From: Yeosuana marina
GTDB lineage: Bacteria > Bacteroidota > Bacteroidia > Flavobacteriales > Flavobacteriaceae
Reading direction: 5' to 3'
Assembly: GCF_011762485.1 (NCBI RefSeq)
Contig: NZ_JAAKGI010000025.1
Span: forward strand, 309,695-373,694
Length of the DNA stretch: 64,000 bases
Shown: positions 8,689 to 18,738 of the stretch, in pieces
Layout: each line of letters begins with the position of its first letter
Position numbering within the stretch: the first letter of the stretch is position 1
The notes under the pieces: model-generated
What the model saw: the letters and a program-made list of their open reading frames with translations, nothing else
Told to the model about the DNA's origin: nothing
Database searches by the model: none
Translations under genes and position numbers: made by a program

Positions 8689-10972
8689 TTATTATTTCTA
8701 TAATACATATCTGTCTGGGTTGAAGTGTAAAATTTATATCAATCTTACCTTCTTCATATGTGGTCATAAACTTCGCACCGTCTTCATTTATAATATTAAC
8801 TCTACCATTGGGATTCAGCCCATAATCATCAGAACTAATACTTAAATCAATCTGGTATGAATCATCGCTTATACTTGCTAAAGCTATTCCTAATTGATTA
8901 TCATCAGACTTCCATGCTCCAGAATAAATTAAATCGGCTGTTTTTTTAAAAGCTGTAACTGTATTTCCCGTTTTACCAGCATATATTGATAGCCTAGACA
9001 TATCAAGAGTTTCTTCTTTTGTAATCATTTTAGGAGAACGAAAAAACTTTCCACGTAACAGATATTTTAATCCATTATTCCGCACCCTAGCAAGATTTAA
9101 TAAATAATCTATTTCTTTCGTTCTTTTTGAAACTAAAAAATTTTGATAATTAGAAATTGTAGGCTGTAATCCCCAAACGAATGATCTAGCTTGTTCCATT
9201 AAAAATTGCTTGCTATAACTTTCATCTAAAAGTGCTAATGGATTCTTTGGCGCATATTCTTTAGGCCATAATTCATCATATGGAGGTACAATTAGAGATG
9301 AATAATTGCCATAAGTAATTGCGTATTGATGATATACAGCTTGAAAAAACGGAATTGGTTCCCACCCATTATCGCCTGCATATCTTTCCATACTAACCTG
9401 CAATGTGAGAAAAGCATCTAAATACGGTAACCAAGCTTCACTTACGCCTTCTCCTGCGAGAAATACATCTTTGTTTTCAGGGAATTTTGAACGGATTTGT
9501 TCTGTGAGTTTTCCGAAATTTTTAAGCCAATAGTTACCTCCTCCAACAGGATGCCCATGAGTCTTGTCGTAACATAAAAAACTAAAACAAGCTTGATCCA
9601 TATAAACTCCATTGGTTTGATAAGTATTTATAGCCTCATCTGATAAGGATGTATATTTATCTTTCCAAAACTGTGTACCCATGCACATTGTTGTTAAAGA
9701 TTTATTGGTAAATATGTTGTAGGTATGGGTGTTTGTATTACCATTAATATCTTTCACGGCATAGGCCAAAGCATTTTCTTTTTGCCAACTCTCAGTCTCT
9801 GTTCCCCATTGCATTTGATTCATATAAACAATAGATTTTATACCTTCTTTTTGAGTAGACCTCATTGCTGTTATAAAAGATTCCTTGCCCTCTCTAGGTG
9901 GAAAATATTCAGGGAATCCATCATCATATGAACACCCATGCCACCAGTGCCAAAATACATTAACTGGCAAGTTTAGTTTTTGCTTTAGATTTTTGGCGGG
10001 CTCAAGAACATTAATTGATTTTCCTCTATTCCATTCCCATAAAGCTGTCTCCTCTAAACTTTTTGGAGTTAATCCATTTTTAAATCTACTTTCAGAAGAC
10101 CATTTTTGTTTAGACCCCCATTCTCTGTATTGCTCTGCAGCAGTAATCCAATCTCCTTTAAACGAACCTATAATGGCTTCATATTTTGGCGAATAAATAT
10201 CTGATTTTTGATCGATAGACGGATAATTGCTAACTTTATAGGTAAGGTTATTAGAACCGTCTAGCGTATAAGAAAAATCTTTTCTGTAAGCCAGCGAATC
10301 GTTACAAGCAGTATAAAGTCCAAATTTCTCAGAATCATTGTATAAGGCTATACATTGCAATGACATTCTACCTGGATACTGCCATTCATATTTTTTTTCT
10401 TTTACTTCGATCTTTGAAAGGCTATTTCGTGGGTTTTTAGTTTTTACTCCCATCCAATAAGGTACTGCCAAATTTTCATCACCGAGATCTTTTATTCCTG
10501 AAATTATAGGAAAAACAACTCGGCTAATTTTTTCACCCTCGATTCCTTCAACTGAAATTTTCCAAGAAGACAAAGGTTTGTTTTCTATAAGTTTAACAGT
10601 AGCTATAACTTTAAATTTTTTGTTCTCAATACCTTTAAAATCATCCCAAGTTAACACTAGAGTGTGGGCATCCTGTTTTAAAAAATGAAAGCCTGATGCC
10701 GCTGCCATTTCAATTGATTTAACACCCGGTGTTTGCAAAAAATCAATCTTCCAAAGTGATTCTGTAGGTTTAATTAAATCAAAAAAATCATAACTATTAC
10801 TAACTGTTTTAAATGATTGGAAAGCTCCTGAGTTTTTATCAAAACTTAGTTCAATTTTACCGTTTTCTACAGTTGCACTCTGCCGTATTTTAATATTATC
10901 ACACCCCAAAAAACAGTAAAATAGCATGCAACTACACAGCACTATATAAATTCTATTTTTTATGGTTTTCAT
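8681..10972 (-). CDS. Large lipoprotein resembling DUF6259 proteins; candidate glycoside hydrolase of unknown specificity
   Basis: 763 residues, lipoprotein signal with lipobox Cys near residue 24 (FLGC), so likely anchored to the outer or inner membrane facing the periplasm or surface. The N-terminal ~290 residues are beta-rich; the middle looks like a TIM-barrel hydrolase with N338-VFWHWWHGCSYDDG, GVYMDQACF (D459) and AGEGVSEAW (E508), the last two at strand ends where nucleophile and acid/base usually sit. The C-terminal ~100 residues look like a beta-sandwich. I recognise the resemblance to DUF6259 from motifs only. Starts 22 bases after the symporter stop and overlaps murQ by 8 bases. 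Its place in a MurNAc operon suggests a cell-wall glycosidase, but the activity is unknown. Confidence 0.7.
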   Translation of the reverse strand: MKTIKNRIYIVLCSCMLFYCFLGCDNIKIRQSATVENGKIELSFDKNSGAFQSFKTVSNSYDFFDLIKPTESLWKIDFLQTPGVKSIEMAAASGFHFLKQDAHTLVLTWDDFKGIENKKFKVIATVKLIENKPLSSWKISVEGIEGEKISRVVFPIISGIKDLGDENLAVPYWMGVKTKNPRNSLSKIEVKEKKYEWQYPGRMSLQCIALYNDSEKFGLYTACNDSLAYRKDFSYTLDGSNNLTYKVSNYPSIDQKSDIYSPKYEAIIGSFKGDWITAAEQYREWGSKQKWSSESRFKNGLTPKSLEETALWEWNRGKSINVLEPAKNLKQKLNLPVNVFWHWWHGCSYDDGFPEYFPPREGKESFITAMRSTQKEGIKSIVYMNQMQWGTETESWQKENALAYAVKDINGNTNTHTYNIFTNKSLTTMCMGTQFWKDKYTSLSDEAINTYQTNGVYMDQACFSFLCYDKTHGHPVGGGNYWLKNFGKLTEQIRSKFPENKDVFLAGEGVSEAWLPYLDAFLTLQVSMERYAGDNGWEPIPFFQAVYHQYAITYGNYSSLIVPPYDELWPKEYAPKNPLALLDESYSKQFLMEQARSFVWGLQPTISNYQNFLVSKRTKEIDYLLNLARVRNNGLKYLLRGKFFRSPKMITKEETLDMSRLSIYAGKTGNTVTAFKKTADLIYSGAWKSDDNQLGIALASISDDSYQIDLSISSDDYGLNPNGRVNIINEDGAKFMTTYEEGKIDINFTLQPRQICIIEIINE

Positions 10973-10994
10973 CTTAATTATTTTTTTCTAAAAA

Positions 10995-12473
10995 TTACTC
11001 TGCTGTTGCATTATCTAACACTAATGTTCTTCTCTTAAAAAGAACAAGACAAATAACTGTAAGAAGCGCATTTACAAAAATGTTCATAAAACCAAAGTCA
11101 AATTTAAACCATACAATAAAGTAATAATTTAAAGCATAGGTTGCTATTGGTGTGAGTATGCATATAAATGGAACCGCCCAATCTTTTATTTTTATCTTAG
11201 TAAAAATTCCAAACATATAAAGTCCTAATAGCGGTCCATATGTATAACCTGCTACCTTAAAAATAGTTGAAATCACATCGCCTTTACTATGAGAAAACAG
11301 CATAATAATTGTAAATATGACTGCTGAAAAACCAAATAAAACATAATTTTTTAATTTCTTTTTTTCTTTTGAAGTTTTGTGTTGAATATCTAAAAAATCA
11401 TGTGTAAAAGAGGTTGTTAATGCTGTTAAAGCGGAATCTGCACTCGAAAAAGACGCTGCAGTTATTCCTAAAATAAAACTTATACTAGCAATAGTTCCGA
11501 AATGATTTAAAGAAAGCATAGGAAATAAATTATCTGTATTAATAAATTTTCCGTTTTCGACATCTAAATGAATACCAAATTTTTCAGCATATAAATACAA
11601 CATAACTCCCAAACCTAAGAACAGGAATTGCGTAACGGCTAAAATCAAGCTAAAGGTTAAGATGTTTTGTTGTGCCTCCTTTTTGTTTTTACAGGTCAAT
11701 GTTTTTTGCATCATATTTTGATCCAAACCAATCATAGCAATAGCAATTAAAACCCCTGAAATAAATTGTTTGAAAAAGTTACTCCCTGAATGCATATCCC
11801 AATTAAAAACTTTAAAATATTCATGTTCTGTAACAGATGTAATAGTTTCTGAAAAACTTAAACCTAAGGAACTCTTAACAACATAAATAGATATTATTGC
11901 AGCTGATATTAAGAAAAATGTTTGAAGCATATCTGTCCACACAATTGTTTTAATACCCGATTTATTAGTGTACAACCAGATAAGAGCTAGAATGATAATA
12001 ACCGTTAAAAAAAATGGAACATGAAATGCATCAAATACAGCATACTGTAATATTTTTGCAGCAAGCAACAAGCGAAGAGCTGCTCCAAATGATTGTGATA
12101 TTAGAAAAAATAGCGAACCTGTTTTATACGTTTTGATGCCGAAACGCGATTCTAAATACGTATAGATTGAAATCAGTTTTAAATCATAATAAATAGGAAG
12201 AAGCACATAGGTTATAAAAACGTACCCAACAACATTACCAAAAACAAACTGTAAATAATAAAAATAATTATTACCAACCATCCCTGGAATTGATACAAAC
12301 GTAACTCCTGATAATACAGCTCCAATCATTCCAAAAGCAACGACTTGCCATGGTGATTTTCTATCGCCTGTATAAAAAGATTCATCACTCGTATTTTTAG
12401 AAACAAAATGAGATATTAGCAATAATACCCCAAAATAGGATGCTACAATTAGTAAAATTAGTGTTGCGTTCAT
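10995..12473 (-). CDS. Sodium:solute symporter family transporter, probable amino-sugar importer
   Basis: 492-residue polytopic inner-membrane protein with about 13 hydrophobic helices beginning at residue 3. SSS-family features: an N-terminal cytoplasmic loop with SDESFYTGDRKSPWQVVAFGMIGAVLSGVTFVSIPG (residues about 29-64) and ITAASFSSADSALTALTTSF in the later helices, the region that binds Na+ in this fold. Lies between a NamZ gene (70 bases upstream) and the DUF6259-like gene (22 bases downstream). By context it would import GlcNAc, MurNAc or the disaccharide after SusC has brought it across the outer membrane. No sequence feature fixes the substrate. Confidence 0.88.
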   Translation of the reverse strand: MNATLILLIVASYFGVLLLISHFVSKNTSDESFYTGDRKSPWQVVAFGMIGAVLSGVTFVSIPGMVGNNYFYYLQFVFGNVVGYVFITYVLLPIYYDLKLISIYTYLESRFGIKTYKTGSLFFLISQSFGAALRLLLAAKILQYAVFDAFHVPFFLTVIIILALIWLYTNKSGIKTIVWTDMLQTFFLISAAIISIYVVKSSLGLSFSETITSVTEHEYFKVFNWDMHSGSNFFKQFISGVLIAIAMIGLDQNMMQKTLTCKNKKEAQQNILTFSLILAVTQFLFLGLGVMLYLYAEKFGIHLDVENGKFINTDNLFPMLSLNHFGTIASISFILGITAASFSSADSALTALTTSFTHDFLDIQHKTSKEKKKLKNYVLFGFSAVIFTIIMLFSHSKGDVISTIFKVAGYTYGPLLGLYMFGIFTKIKIKDWAVPFICILTPIATYALNYYFIVWFKFDFGFMNIFVNALLTVICLVLFKRRTLVLDNATAE

Positions 12474-12543
12474 TTATTTTATCATTTTTTCAATTATCCT
12501 CTAGATTATAAATATAGTTGATATCAAGACTTTATCTATTTTT

Positions 12544-13734
12544 TCATAAATAAATTTTTATATCATCAAGTTGTAATTTGTAATCGCTTAAATTTTCAAA
12601 ATCATTTAACATTTCTACAGAGTCATTATTTACTACCCATCGTCTCAACTTATCTGTTCCATTAATAATATCAATTGGCATTTGATCATAATTATACTCA
12701 TAAGGAGGTTGTATCCAATCAAAATCTTTTTCTAAATAATGATATAATTCGCGCATCAACAATTGACCCACACGCCAAGGTTTATACGTTGACTTATCAG
12801 TTACATGAATTTGAATACCACCGCAAACTTTGTCAGCTTGTTTATGAAACGTTGGAAGAAATGTAATAGGTCTCAACTTAAACCCTTCTAATTTTGATTT
12901 TTTTATGGCTTCAGATAAATAGTTTTCATAAAAAGAAAAAGGCTCTATTTTTGGATGACCAATAATTTCTAAAGGTTGAGAAGTGCCGCGACCTTCACTT
13001 AAAATAGTTCCTTCAAATAAAACAGTGGCAGGAAATGTAAAAGTACTTTCTGCTCTAGCAAGGTTTGGAGATGGTAGCAGCCATGGCAACTTAGTATCTT
13101 GAAAACACATATATCGTTCCCAATGTTGCATTTTAATGACTCTTAAATTAGCTTTATCTTTAACCCAAAATTTTTGATGCATTAATGCTACTTCTCCTAT
13201 AGTCATTCCATGACGCACAGGAATAGCATGTCTTCCTATAAAAGATTTAAATTCTAAATCCAATACATTTCCTTCTATATCAATTCCATTTATAGGATTA
13301 GGACGATCTAAAACAATTATTTCGATAGCTTTATTACTGCATTTCTCTAACAAAAGAGTAAGCGTATAAATATAGGTATACATTCTACACCCAACATCTT
13401 GTAAATCGACAAATAAATGATCAATACCTTCTAACATTTCATCTGTTGGAATGCGTGTTTCAGAATACAGTGAATATACCGGCATCTTAAAATACGGATG
13501 CTTATAGTGATTGGTTTCTATCATATTATCTTGAGCATCTGTAGTAAAACCATGTTGCGGACCAAATAGTTTCATAAACCTATCCCCAAATAGTTCTTTA
13601 AATCTTAATGTAGCATGGACACAGGCAGAATCAACCGATGCATTATGGCACAATAGACCAATATTCCCGTTAAATGCCTCTTGTAGATTAACATCCTTGA
13701 CCAACACATCTAGACCTGTACTTACTTTTCTCAA
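12544..13734 (-). CDS. namZ: DUF1343 / NamZ-type exo-beta-N-acetylmuramidase family protein, no signal peptide
   Basis: 396 residues of the DUF1343 family, whose founding characterised member, Bacillus subtilis NamZ (GH171), removes terminal MurNAc from glycan ends. Family motifs seen: FVDLQDVGCRMYTYIYTL, LDRPNPINGIDIEG, GMTIGEVA, LLPSPNLA and LFEGTILSEGRGTSQPLEIIG. No signal peptide or lipobox is visible, so it is predicted cytoplasmic, unlike the two paralogues at 19.6 and 21.9 kb. The conserved EHGF of those paralogues is QHGF here (Gln60), a variant shared by a subgroup of the family. First gene after the susD hairpins; 70 bases before the symporter. Confidence 0.85.
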   Translation of the reverse strand: MRKVSTGLDVLVKDVNLQEAFNGNIGLLCHNASVDSACVHATLRFKELFGDRFMKLFGPQHGFTTDAQDNMIETNHYKHPYFKMPVYSLYSETRIPTDEMLEGIDHLFVDLQDVGCRMYTYIYTLTLLLEKCSNKAIEIIVLDRPNPINGIDIEGNVLDLEFKSFIGRHAIPVRHGMTIGEVALMHQKFWVKDKANLRVIKMQHWERYMCFQDTKLPWLLPSPNLARAESTFTFPATVLFEGTILSEGRGTSQPLEIIGHPKIEPFSFYENYLSEAIKKSKLEGFKLRPITFLPTFHKQADKVCGGIQIHVTDKSTYKPWRVGQLLMRELYHYLEKDFDWIQPPYEYNYDQMPIDIINGTDKLRRWVVNNDSVEMLNDFENLSDYKLQLDDIKIYL

Positions 13735-13771
13735 AATAAACTCTTTAAATTTAAAAACAAAAAGTTAAAAA

Positions 13772-13812
13772 TTTGAGGTAAGAGTACTTGTTTTTGTTCC
13801 TCTTACCTCAAA
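13772..13812 (-). terminator. Strong hairpin with T-rich tail downstream of susD
   Basis: Perfect 13-base inverted repeat: arms 13772-13784 (TTTGAGGTAAGAG) and 13800-13812, 15-base loop. On the minus strand the second arm runs into a T-rich stretch, as in an intrinsic terminator. Together with the next hairpin it separates susCD from the enzyme genes and probably reduces read-through, giving more SusCD than enzymes. Confidence 0.8.
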
Positions 13813-13855
13813 AAAAACTAACTCAACTTAATTAAACTAAACAATTAACTATTAT

Positions 13856-13885
13856 ATTATAGGGTGAAAAACTTCACCCTATAAT
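13856..13885 (-). terminator. Second perfect hairpin directly after susD stop
   Basis: Arms 13856-13868 (ATTATAGGGTGAA) and 13873-13885 form a perfect 13-base stem with a 4-base loop, 16 bases after the susD stop codon on the minus strand. No T-run follows directly, so it may protect the susCD mRNA 3' end rather than terminate. Confidence 0.65.
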
Positions 13886-13901
13886 TACTTATATCTTTTT
13901 A

Positions 13902-15413
13902 TTAATTTGCATCCCACCACATTCTTGTAGTTAAAAGATCTCCTCCCTGTCTAGAAATGGCTTCTTCTACATTGTCAGGATTATTCAATTTTTCAGATCC
14001 TGGGTAATTCAATCTTCTTGGTATTTCTCCACCTGTATAAACATCTGCAAGATCTGCTGGTATCAATACAGGATATCCAGAACGTCTCCAGTTTGCAAAG
14101 GTTTCATTAGCATTTCCAAAAGTTGCAACCCAATATTGTTCATTTATCATTTTTAATGCTTCTGCAGGAACAAACGGGTTAGCCGTTAAATAATCGTCAA
14201 TTTGTGTTTGGGTAATATTTACACCATGACCATACATTGATAAATATTGCATAGCAGCAGTAACACCTGCATTATAATGAGCTTCTACATCACCACCTGC
14301 TAATCCCCAACGTTCGGCAGCTTCTGCCAACATGAATTCTACTTCAGCATAGGTCTGGTAGAAAAAAGGAGCGTCATAAATAATAATTCTAGACCCATCA
14401 CTTAATGCTCCTCCAAAAATATTGACATTTGGTTTAGAGTTTGCAGAACTTTGGGTAAAGTCGTTTATATCTTGACCAGATTGTAATGCAAAGTCTGTTT
14501 CTCCAGCAGTAGTAGAACATAAAACAGAAACACGAGGATCATTTCTATCTTTCATGAAATCCATAAAGGTTTTAGAAATTTTATTTTGATTTGCTGATCT
14601 TGATGTAAAACATTTTGTAAGTGGATTTACATTGGGACCTCCATCATTTGCATTGTTTTCATATTGCACATAGGCAATATCATCATTACTCGTCATAACA
14701 CCACCAGAAATAGCTTTAGTTGCCCATGCTTGTGCTCCAGCATTATCTACCTTTACCATACGCATTGCCAAACGCAACATTAATGAATTGGCAAATTTTT
14801 CCCATTTTGCAGTATCCCCAGCAAATAATAAATCTGCAGAACCATAAGAGCTAGCCCCTCCTGAACTTAATGTTGCTGCAGCGCTTTCTAAGGTTGCCAA
14901 CATATCGGCATATATATCACTTTGCTTATCGTATTTAGGAAAACGAATTCCTTCTAAGAACCCTTTGCCAGCTTCACTATAAGGGATATCTCCATAAACA
15001 TCGGTTATTCTGCTAAAAATAAGAACCTTTTGCACTCTAGCTATAGCCAAGTCTACAGCTGCGGTTGGGTCTTCACTTGTTTCTAGTTGTGTCTCTAAAT
15101 CCACAATATTTTTAACTGTAGTTTTAAATTGTTCTTCAAACAGCCAATGCGTATTATTCGTTTGATACAAGAAAGCGTTACCATAAGAGGTTTCATTTAA
15201 TTGTTGAACATTTTGCATTAAATGAATCACATTCCAAAACAAATATGAAGCATAACCACTTCCTGCTGTATATAATTGAACATACGTCAATTTTGTTGAT
15301 GGGTCCAGTTGTGTTGGTTTTGTAGGGTTTACATTAATTTCCTCAAAGCCATTATCACAAGATCCTAATATTAATGCTATTGATAGTAAAATAAGTATTT
15401 TTTTCATTTTCAA
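13902..15413 (-). CDS. susD: SusD/RagB-like outer-membrane nutrient-binding lipoprotein
   Basis: 503 residues; lipoprotein signal MKMKKILILLSIALILGSC with lipobox Cys19, so exported and lipid-anchored on the outer membrane surface. TPR-like helices through the middle (for example DLAIARVQKVLIFSRITDVYGDIPYSEAGKG at about 121-151) and the C-terminal ANETFANWRRSGYPVL region are typical of the SusD-like_2 group. SusD proteins cap the SusC pore and bind the glycan. Starts 5 bases after susC, the normal tight pairing. By neighbours the ligand should be a peptidoglycan fragment or GlcNAc-containing oligosaccharide, but binding residues cannot be read from sequence. Confidence 0.93.
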   Translation of the reverse strand: MKMKKILILLSIALILGSCDNGFEEINVNPTKPTQLDPSTKLTYVQLYTAGSGYASYLFWNVIHLMQNVQQLNETSYGNAFLYQTNNTHWLFEEQFKTTVKNIVDLETQLETSEDPTAAVDLAIARVQKVLIFSRITDVYGDIPYSEAGKGFLEGIRFPKYDKQSDIYADMLATLESAAATLSSGGASSYGSADLLFAGDTAKWEKFANSLMLRLAMRMVKVDNAGAQAWATKAISGGVMTSNDDIAYVQYENNANDGGPNVNPLTKCFTSRSANQNKISKTFMDFMKDRNDPRVSVLCSTTAGETDFALQSGQDINDFTQSSANSKPNVNIFGGALSDGSRIIIYDAPFFYQTYAEVEFMLAEAAERWGLAGGDVEAHYNAGVTAAMQYLSMYGHGVNITQTQIDDYLTANPFVPAEALKMINEQYWVATFGNANETFANWRRSGYPVLIPADLADVYTGGEIPRRLNYPGSEKLNNPDNVEEAISRQGGDLLTTRMWWDAN

Positions 15414-15418
15414 TTTTT

Positions 15419-18400
15419 TTAAAATTTAACATTTACAGAAAAACCATAGCTTCTAGTTGATGGAGGTCCAAATCTCTCAATTCCTTGTGAATTAAGATTA
15501 TTTAGAGCTGCTTCTGGGTCAACATTGTCAATCTTTTTGGATATAAAGAATAAGTTTCTACCAATTAAAGAGATTCTTAAATCACTAATGAAAATATTTT
15601 CTAAAATATTTTTTGGTAAATTATACGATAAGCTTAACTCTCTAAACTTTATAAAATCTGTACTATAAACAAATTCTTCTGCTATTCCTGTAGTTTCTGC
15701 TCCTATTACACCCCAATAATTTCCTATGCTTGATGGTGAAACTGTTGTTGTAAAGGGTTGTCCTGTTGCATTATCAATTCCTGTTACAACTAAACCTGAA
15801 TCACGTCCTTCCAACGTTTTTTTGGTTAATCCAGAAACCGTCATATCGTGGTTTGTACCTGAATATACTGATCCGCCAAATTTTGCATCTATTAAAAAAC
15901 TTAACGCTACGTTTTTATATTTGAACGTATTGGAAAATCCCATAGTGTATGGCGCAACACCTTGTCCTAATATCTTGTTTTCTCCTTGAATAGGTTTTGG
16001 AACTGAACTTGATAAATCATACAATATATTTCCGTTTTCATCTCTTTTATAAGACGATCCCCAAATTACACCATAATGTTCGCCAACTATGTGGGAGATA
16101 ATCGCAGTTCTGTCTCGACTTTGACTTCCATCAACATTAATAGGCGTATCTTGATCATCAGTAGCTATAATTTTACTATCGTTAAATCCTAAATTAAATG
16201 ACGTATTCCAAGAGAATTTTTCATTTTTGATTGGCGTACCACCAATCAATAATTCAATCCCTTTGTTTTGCAATTCACCAATATTCAATATTGATGACGT
16301 ATAGCCCGATGGTAGTGAAGCTGCAGCATTAACTATATCATTTGTTGTGCTGTTTGAATAATATGCCATATCAAGATTTAACCGATTATTTAAAAATCTG
16401 CCTTCAAGTCCAATTTCATATTCATTTTTTTGAAATGGCGTTAAATTTGGATTAGGAATAGTATTAGCATTTAACTGTCCATAGGATTGTCCTTGAAATG
16501 ATCCAGTAACTGCATAGTCTAAATTTAATGCATAAGCATCTTGAGCACCACCAGCTACTTGTGCATAACTAGCTCTTAATTTGGCATAATTAATAGCTTT
16601 AGGCAGTTCAAAAGCTTGGCTTAACAATAAACTTCCACTTAACGACCAGTAAAAATCATTGTTTGGTGTTGTTTTACCAGGGAAAGACAATGTTGAGAAC
16701 CAGTCGTTTCTTCCTGTAAAGGTTAGATAAAAGAATTGGTTATAGTCAACCTCAACCGAACCATATAATGAATTTGTTTTTGTTTTAAAATAACTATTTC
16801 TTGGTTCTGGTAAAGTAGTATTATTAATGTCTTCTAAGCCTATTACAATGAACCCTCTACCTGTTGCACTAAGCGATTCGAATGTATTGGATCTGGTGTT
16901 GGCACCAATTATAGTATTCGTAGAAATTTTGTCTGTTATAGCTTTTTCTACACCAAGCATAAAATCGGCATCAAATGATGAATAAGTAGACTTACTTTGA
17001 GAAAATTCACCTGCAGGGCGATATGCAGTTCCATAAGGCGTTACTCTTCTTCTAGATAAATCATAGGTATCATAACCAGCTCTACCTGTAGCATACAACC
17101 AATCTGTTATATCGTATCGTAATGTGGTTGATGCTGTCAATCTATTTCTCTTATCGTCATTATTAAAATCGTTAACTACCCAGTAAGGATTTGTGTTAAA
17201 TTGACTTGGTTGGAATAAAAGCTCGGTTCCTTCATCATTAGACCCAGGTTTTAAATCATAAATATTCAAACTGCTTGGCAATCTGTATGCCGTTGCATTT
17301 GCATTTCCTGGAGTATCTCCAATATTAATGCGGTTATGCGTCTTTTCTATAACATACTTTGCATTGATAGTTGATGTTAACTTAGGATTTATTTTTGCCA
17401 AAGCATTTATTGCAAATGACTTTCTGCCTATTGTAGATTTTGGGAATATATCTTTATTTTCTAAATTAGAAAAAGATAAACGGTAATTATAACCATCTGC
17501 TCCTTTAGATACTGCTACAGAATTAACAGCAGTAGTTCCTGTTTTATAAAATTTATCTAAGTTATTTCCAGTATAAGAATATGGTCTTTTAACACCATCC
17601 CAGTTATAAACAGAAGATCCATCCATTAGAGCTCCCCAAGATTGCAGTGTACTATTAAAAGCATCACTAATTGCACTTTCTGTATCGGCTATCTCTACAG
17701 GATTCCCTCCAGAATCATATTCGTATCCTGGTTTTAACCCATTGCGCCCTTGTCCATATGTAGTTTGAAAATCTTGAAGGTCAGTATTAATTTTATCAAA
17801 TGTATAAGAACTAGAATATTCTACACCAAAACCTTCTTTACCTTTGCCCGATTTTGTAGTTATCATAATAACTCCATTAGAAGCTAAAGACCCATAAAGG
17901 GCTGCTGCCGAACTTCCTTTTAATATGGATACAGATTCAATATCATCTGGATTGATAGTCGAAATATCGTCTCCACCATCTCCGGTCCCATCATTTGTAG
18001 GCCCCACAACAGAACCATTGGTATTGTTAATAATAGGAATACCATCAACTACGTAAAGAGGCTGATTATTACCTGTCAATGAACTTGCACCACGAATAAT
18101 GACCCTGCTTGAACCAGCTGCACCTGAACTACTTGTAGAAATGTTCACCCCTGCTACTCGTCCTTGCAATGAATTAACAGCGCTTGTTGTTTTAACCTGG
18201 GACATCTCATCACCATTAACTTCAGTTAATGAATATCCCAAAGCCTTAGCTTCTCTTTTAATTCCTAAGGCCGTTACAACCACTTCATCTAAGCTGGTTG
18301 CATCCTCTTCTAAGGCAAGATTGACAACTTGATTTCCTCCTTTCAGTACAACTGAAACGGTTTTAAAACCAAGAAAACTGAAGACAAGAGACTTATCTTT

Positions 18401-18607
18401 AACATCATCAGCCTGAATAGAATAGTTACCATCAAAGTCTGTAACAGCCCCTTTTGATGTACCTTCAATAGTCACATTTACACCTATTAAAGGCATATCC
18501 GTTCCTTTTTCTGTAACAACACCCGATATAGTGACTGATTGCGCAAAAGAACTTTGAGCAAAAAACAACACCATAAAGGTGATTAATTGACAATAATAAT
18601 TTTTCAT
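15419..18607 (-). CDS. susC: SusC/RagA family TonB-linked outer-membrane transporter
   Basis: 1062 residues. Signal peptide to about residue 22 (AQSSFAQ), then a carboxypeptidase-regulatory-like beta-sandwich (about 25-108), the SusC signature SLDEVVVTALG (about 105-115), a TonB plug (about 120-255) and a 22-strand barrel ending in an aromatic residue (NVKF). It imports oligosaccharides too large for porins, powered by TonB-ExbBD, with SusD as lid. First gene of the leftward operon; its promoter should lie in the 194-base divergent region shared with the DeoR-type regulator. Family certain; substrate inferred from the operon. Confidence 0.95.
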   Translation of the reverse strand: MKNYYCQLITFMVLFFAQSSFAQSVTISGVVTEKGTDMPLIGVNVTIEGTSKGAVTDFDGNYSIQADDVKDKSLVFSFLGFKTVSVVLKGGNQVVNLALEEDATSLDEVVVTALGIKREAKALGYSLTEVNGDEMSQVKTTSAVNSLQGRVAGVNISTSSSGAAGSSRVIIRGASSLTGNNQPLYVVDGIPIINNTNGSVVGPTNDGTGDGGDDISTINPDDIESVSILKGSSAAALYGSLASNGVIMITTKSGKGKEGFGVEYSSSYTFDKINTDLQDFQTTYGQGRNGLKPGYEYDSGGNPVEIADTESAISDAFNSTLQSWGALMDGSSVYNWDGVKRPYSYTGNNLDKFYKTGTTAVNSVAVSKGADGYNYRLSFSNLENKDIFPKSTIGRKSFAINALAKINPKLTSTINAKYVIEKTHNRINIGDTPGNANATAYRLPSSLNIYDLKPGSNDEGTELLFQPSQFNTNPYWVVNDFNNDDKRNRLTASTTLRYDITDWLYATGRAGYDTYDLSRRRVTPYGTAYRPAGEFSQSKSTYSSFDADFMLGVEKAITDKISTNTIIGANTRSNTFESLSATGRGFIVIGLEDINNTTLPEPRNSYFKTKTNSLYGSVEVDYNQFFYLTFTGRNDWFSTLSFPGKTTPNNDFYWSLSGSLLLSQAFELPKAINYAKLRASYAQVAGGAQDAYALNLDYAVTGSFQGQSYGQLNANTIPNPNLTPFQKNEYEIGLEGRFLNNRLNLDMAYYSNSTTNDIVNAAASLPSGYTSSILNIGELQNKGIELLIGGTPIKNEKFSWNTSFNLGFNDSKIIATDDQDTPINVDGSQSRDRTAIISHIVGEHYGVIWGSSYKRDENGNILYDLSSSVPKPIQGENKILGQGVAPYTMGFSNTFKYKNVALSFLIDAKFGGSVYSGTNHDMTVSGLTKKTLEGRDSGLVVTGIDNATGQPFTTTVSPSSIGNYWGVIGAETTGIAEEFVYSTDFIKFRELSLSYNLPKNILENIFISDLRISLIGRNLFFISKKIDNVDPEAALNNLNSQGIERFGPPSTRSYGFSVNVKF

Positions 18608-18673
18608 ACGAGTATAGTGTTTAAGTTATTTGAGATAAAAATATAAAAAATAAATTAAAACACGCATTTTTTT

Positions 18674-18738
18674 GCAATAATATTGCTTGTTTTATTTTTA
18701 TTTGCTTATTTTTAGGTATAAAAACCGCATAAAAATGC
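18674..18738. promoter_or_regulatory. Candidate operator dyads in the susC / DeoR-regulator divergent region
   Basis: Two short inverted repeats lie in the shared control region: 18674-18686 reads GCAATAATATTGC (5-base arms, 3-base centre) and 18727-18738 reads GCATAAAAATGC (4-base arms, 4-base centre). DeoR-type repressors bind such repeats next to their own gene. AT-rich DNA makes short dyads common, so this is a suggestion only. Confidence 0.35.
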
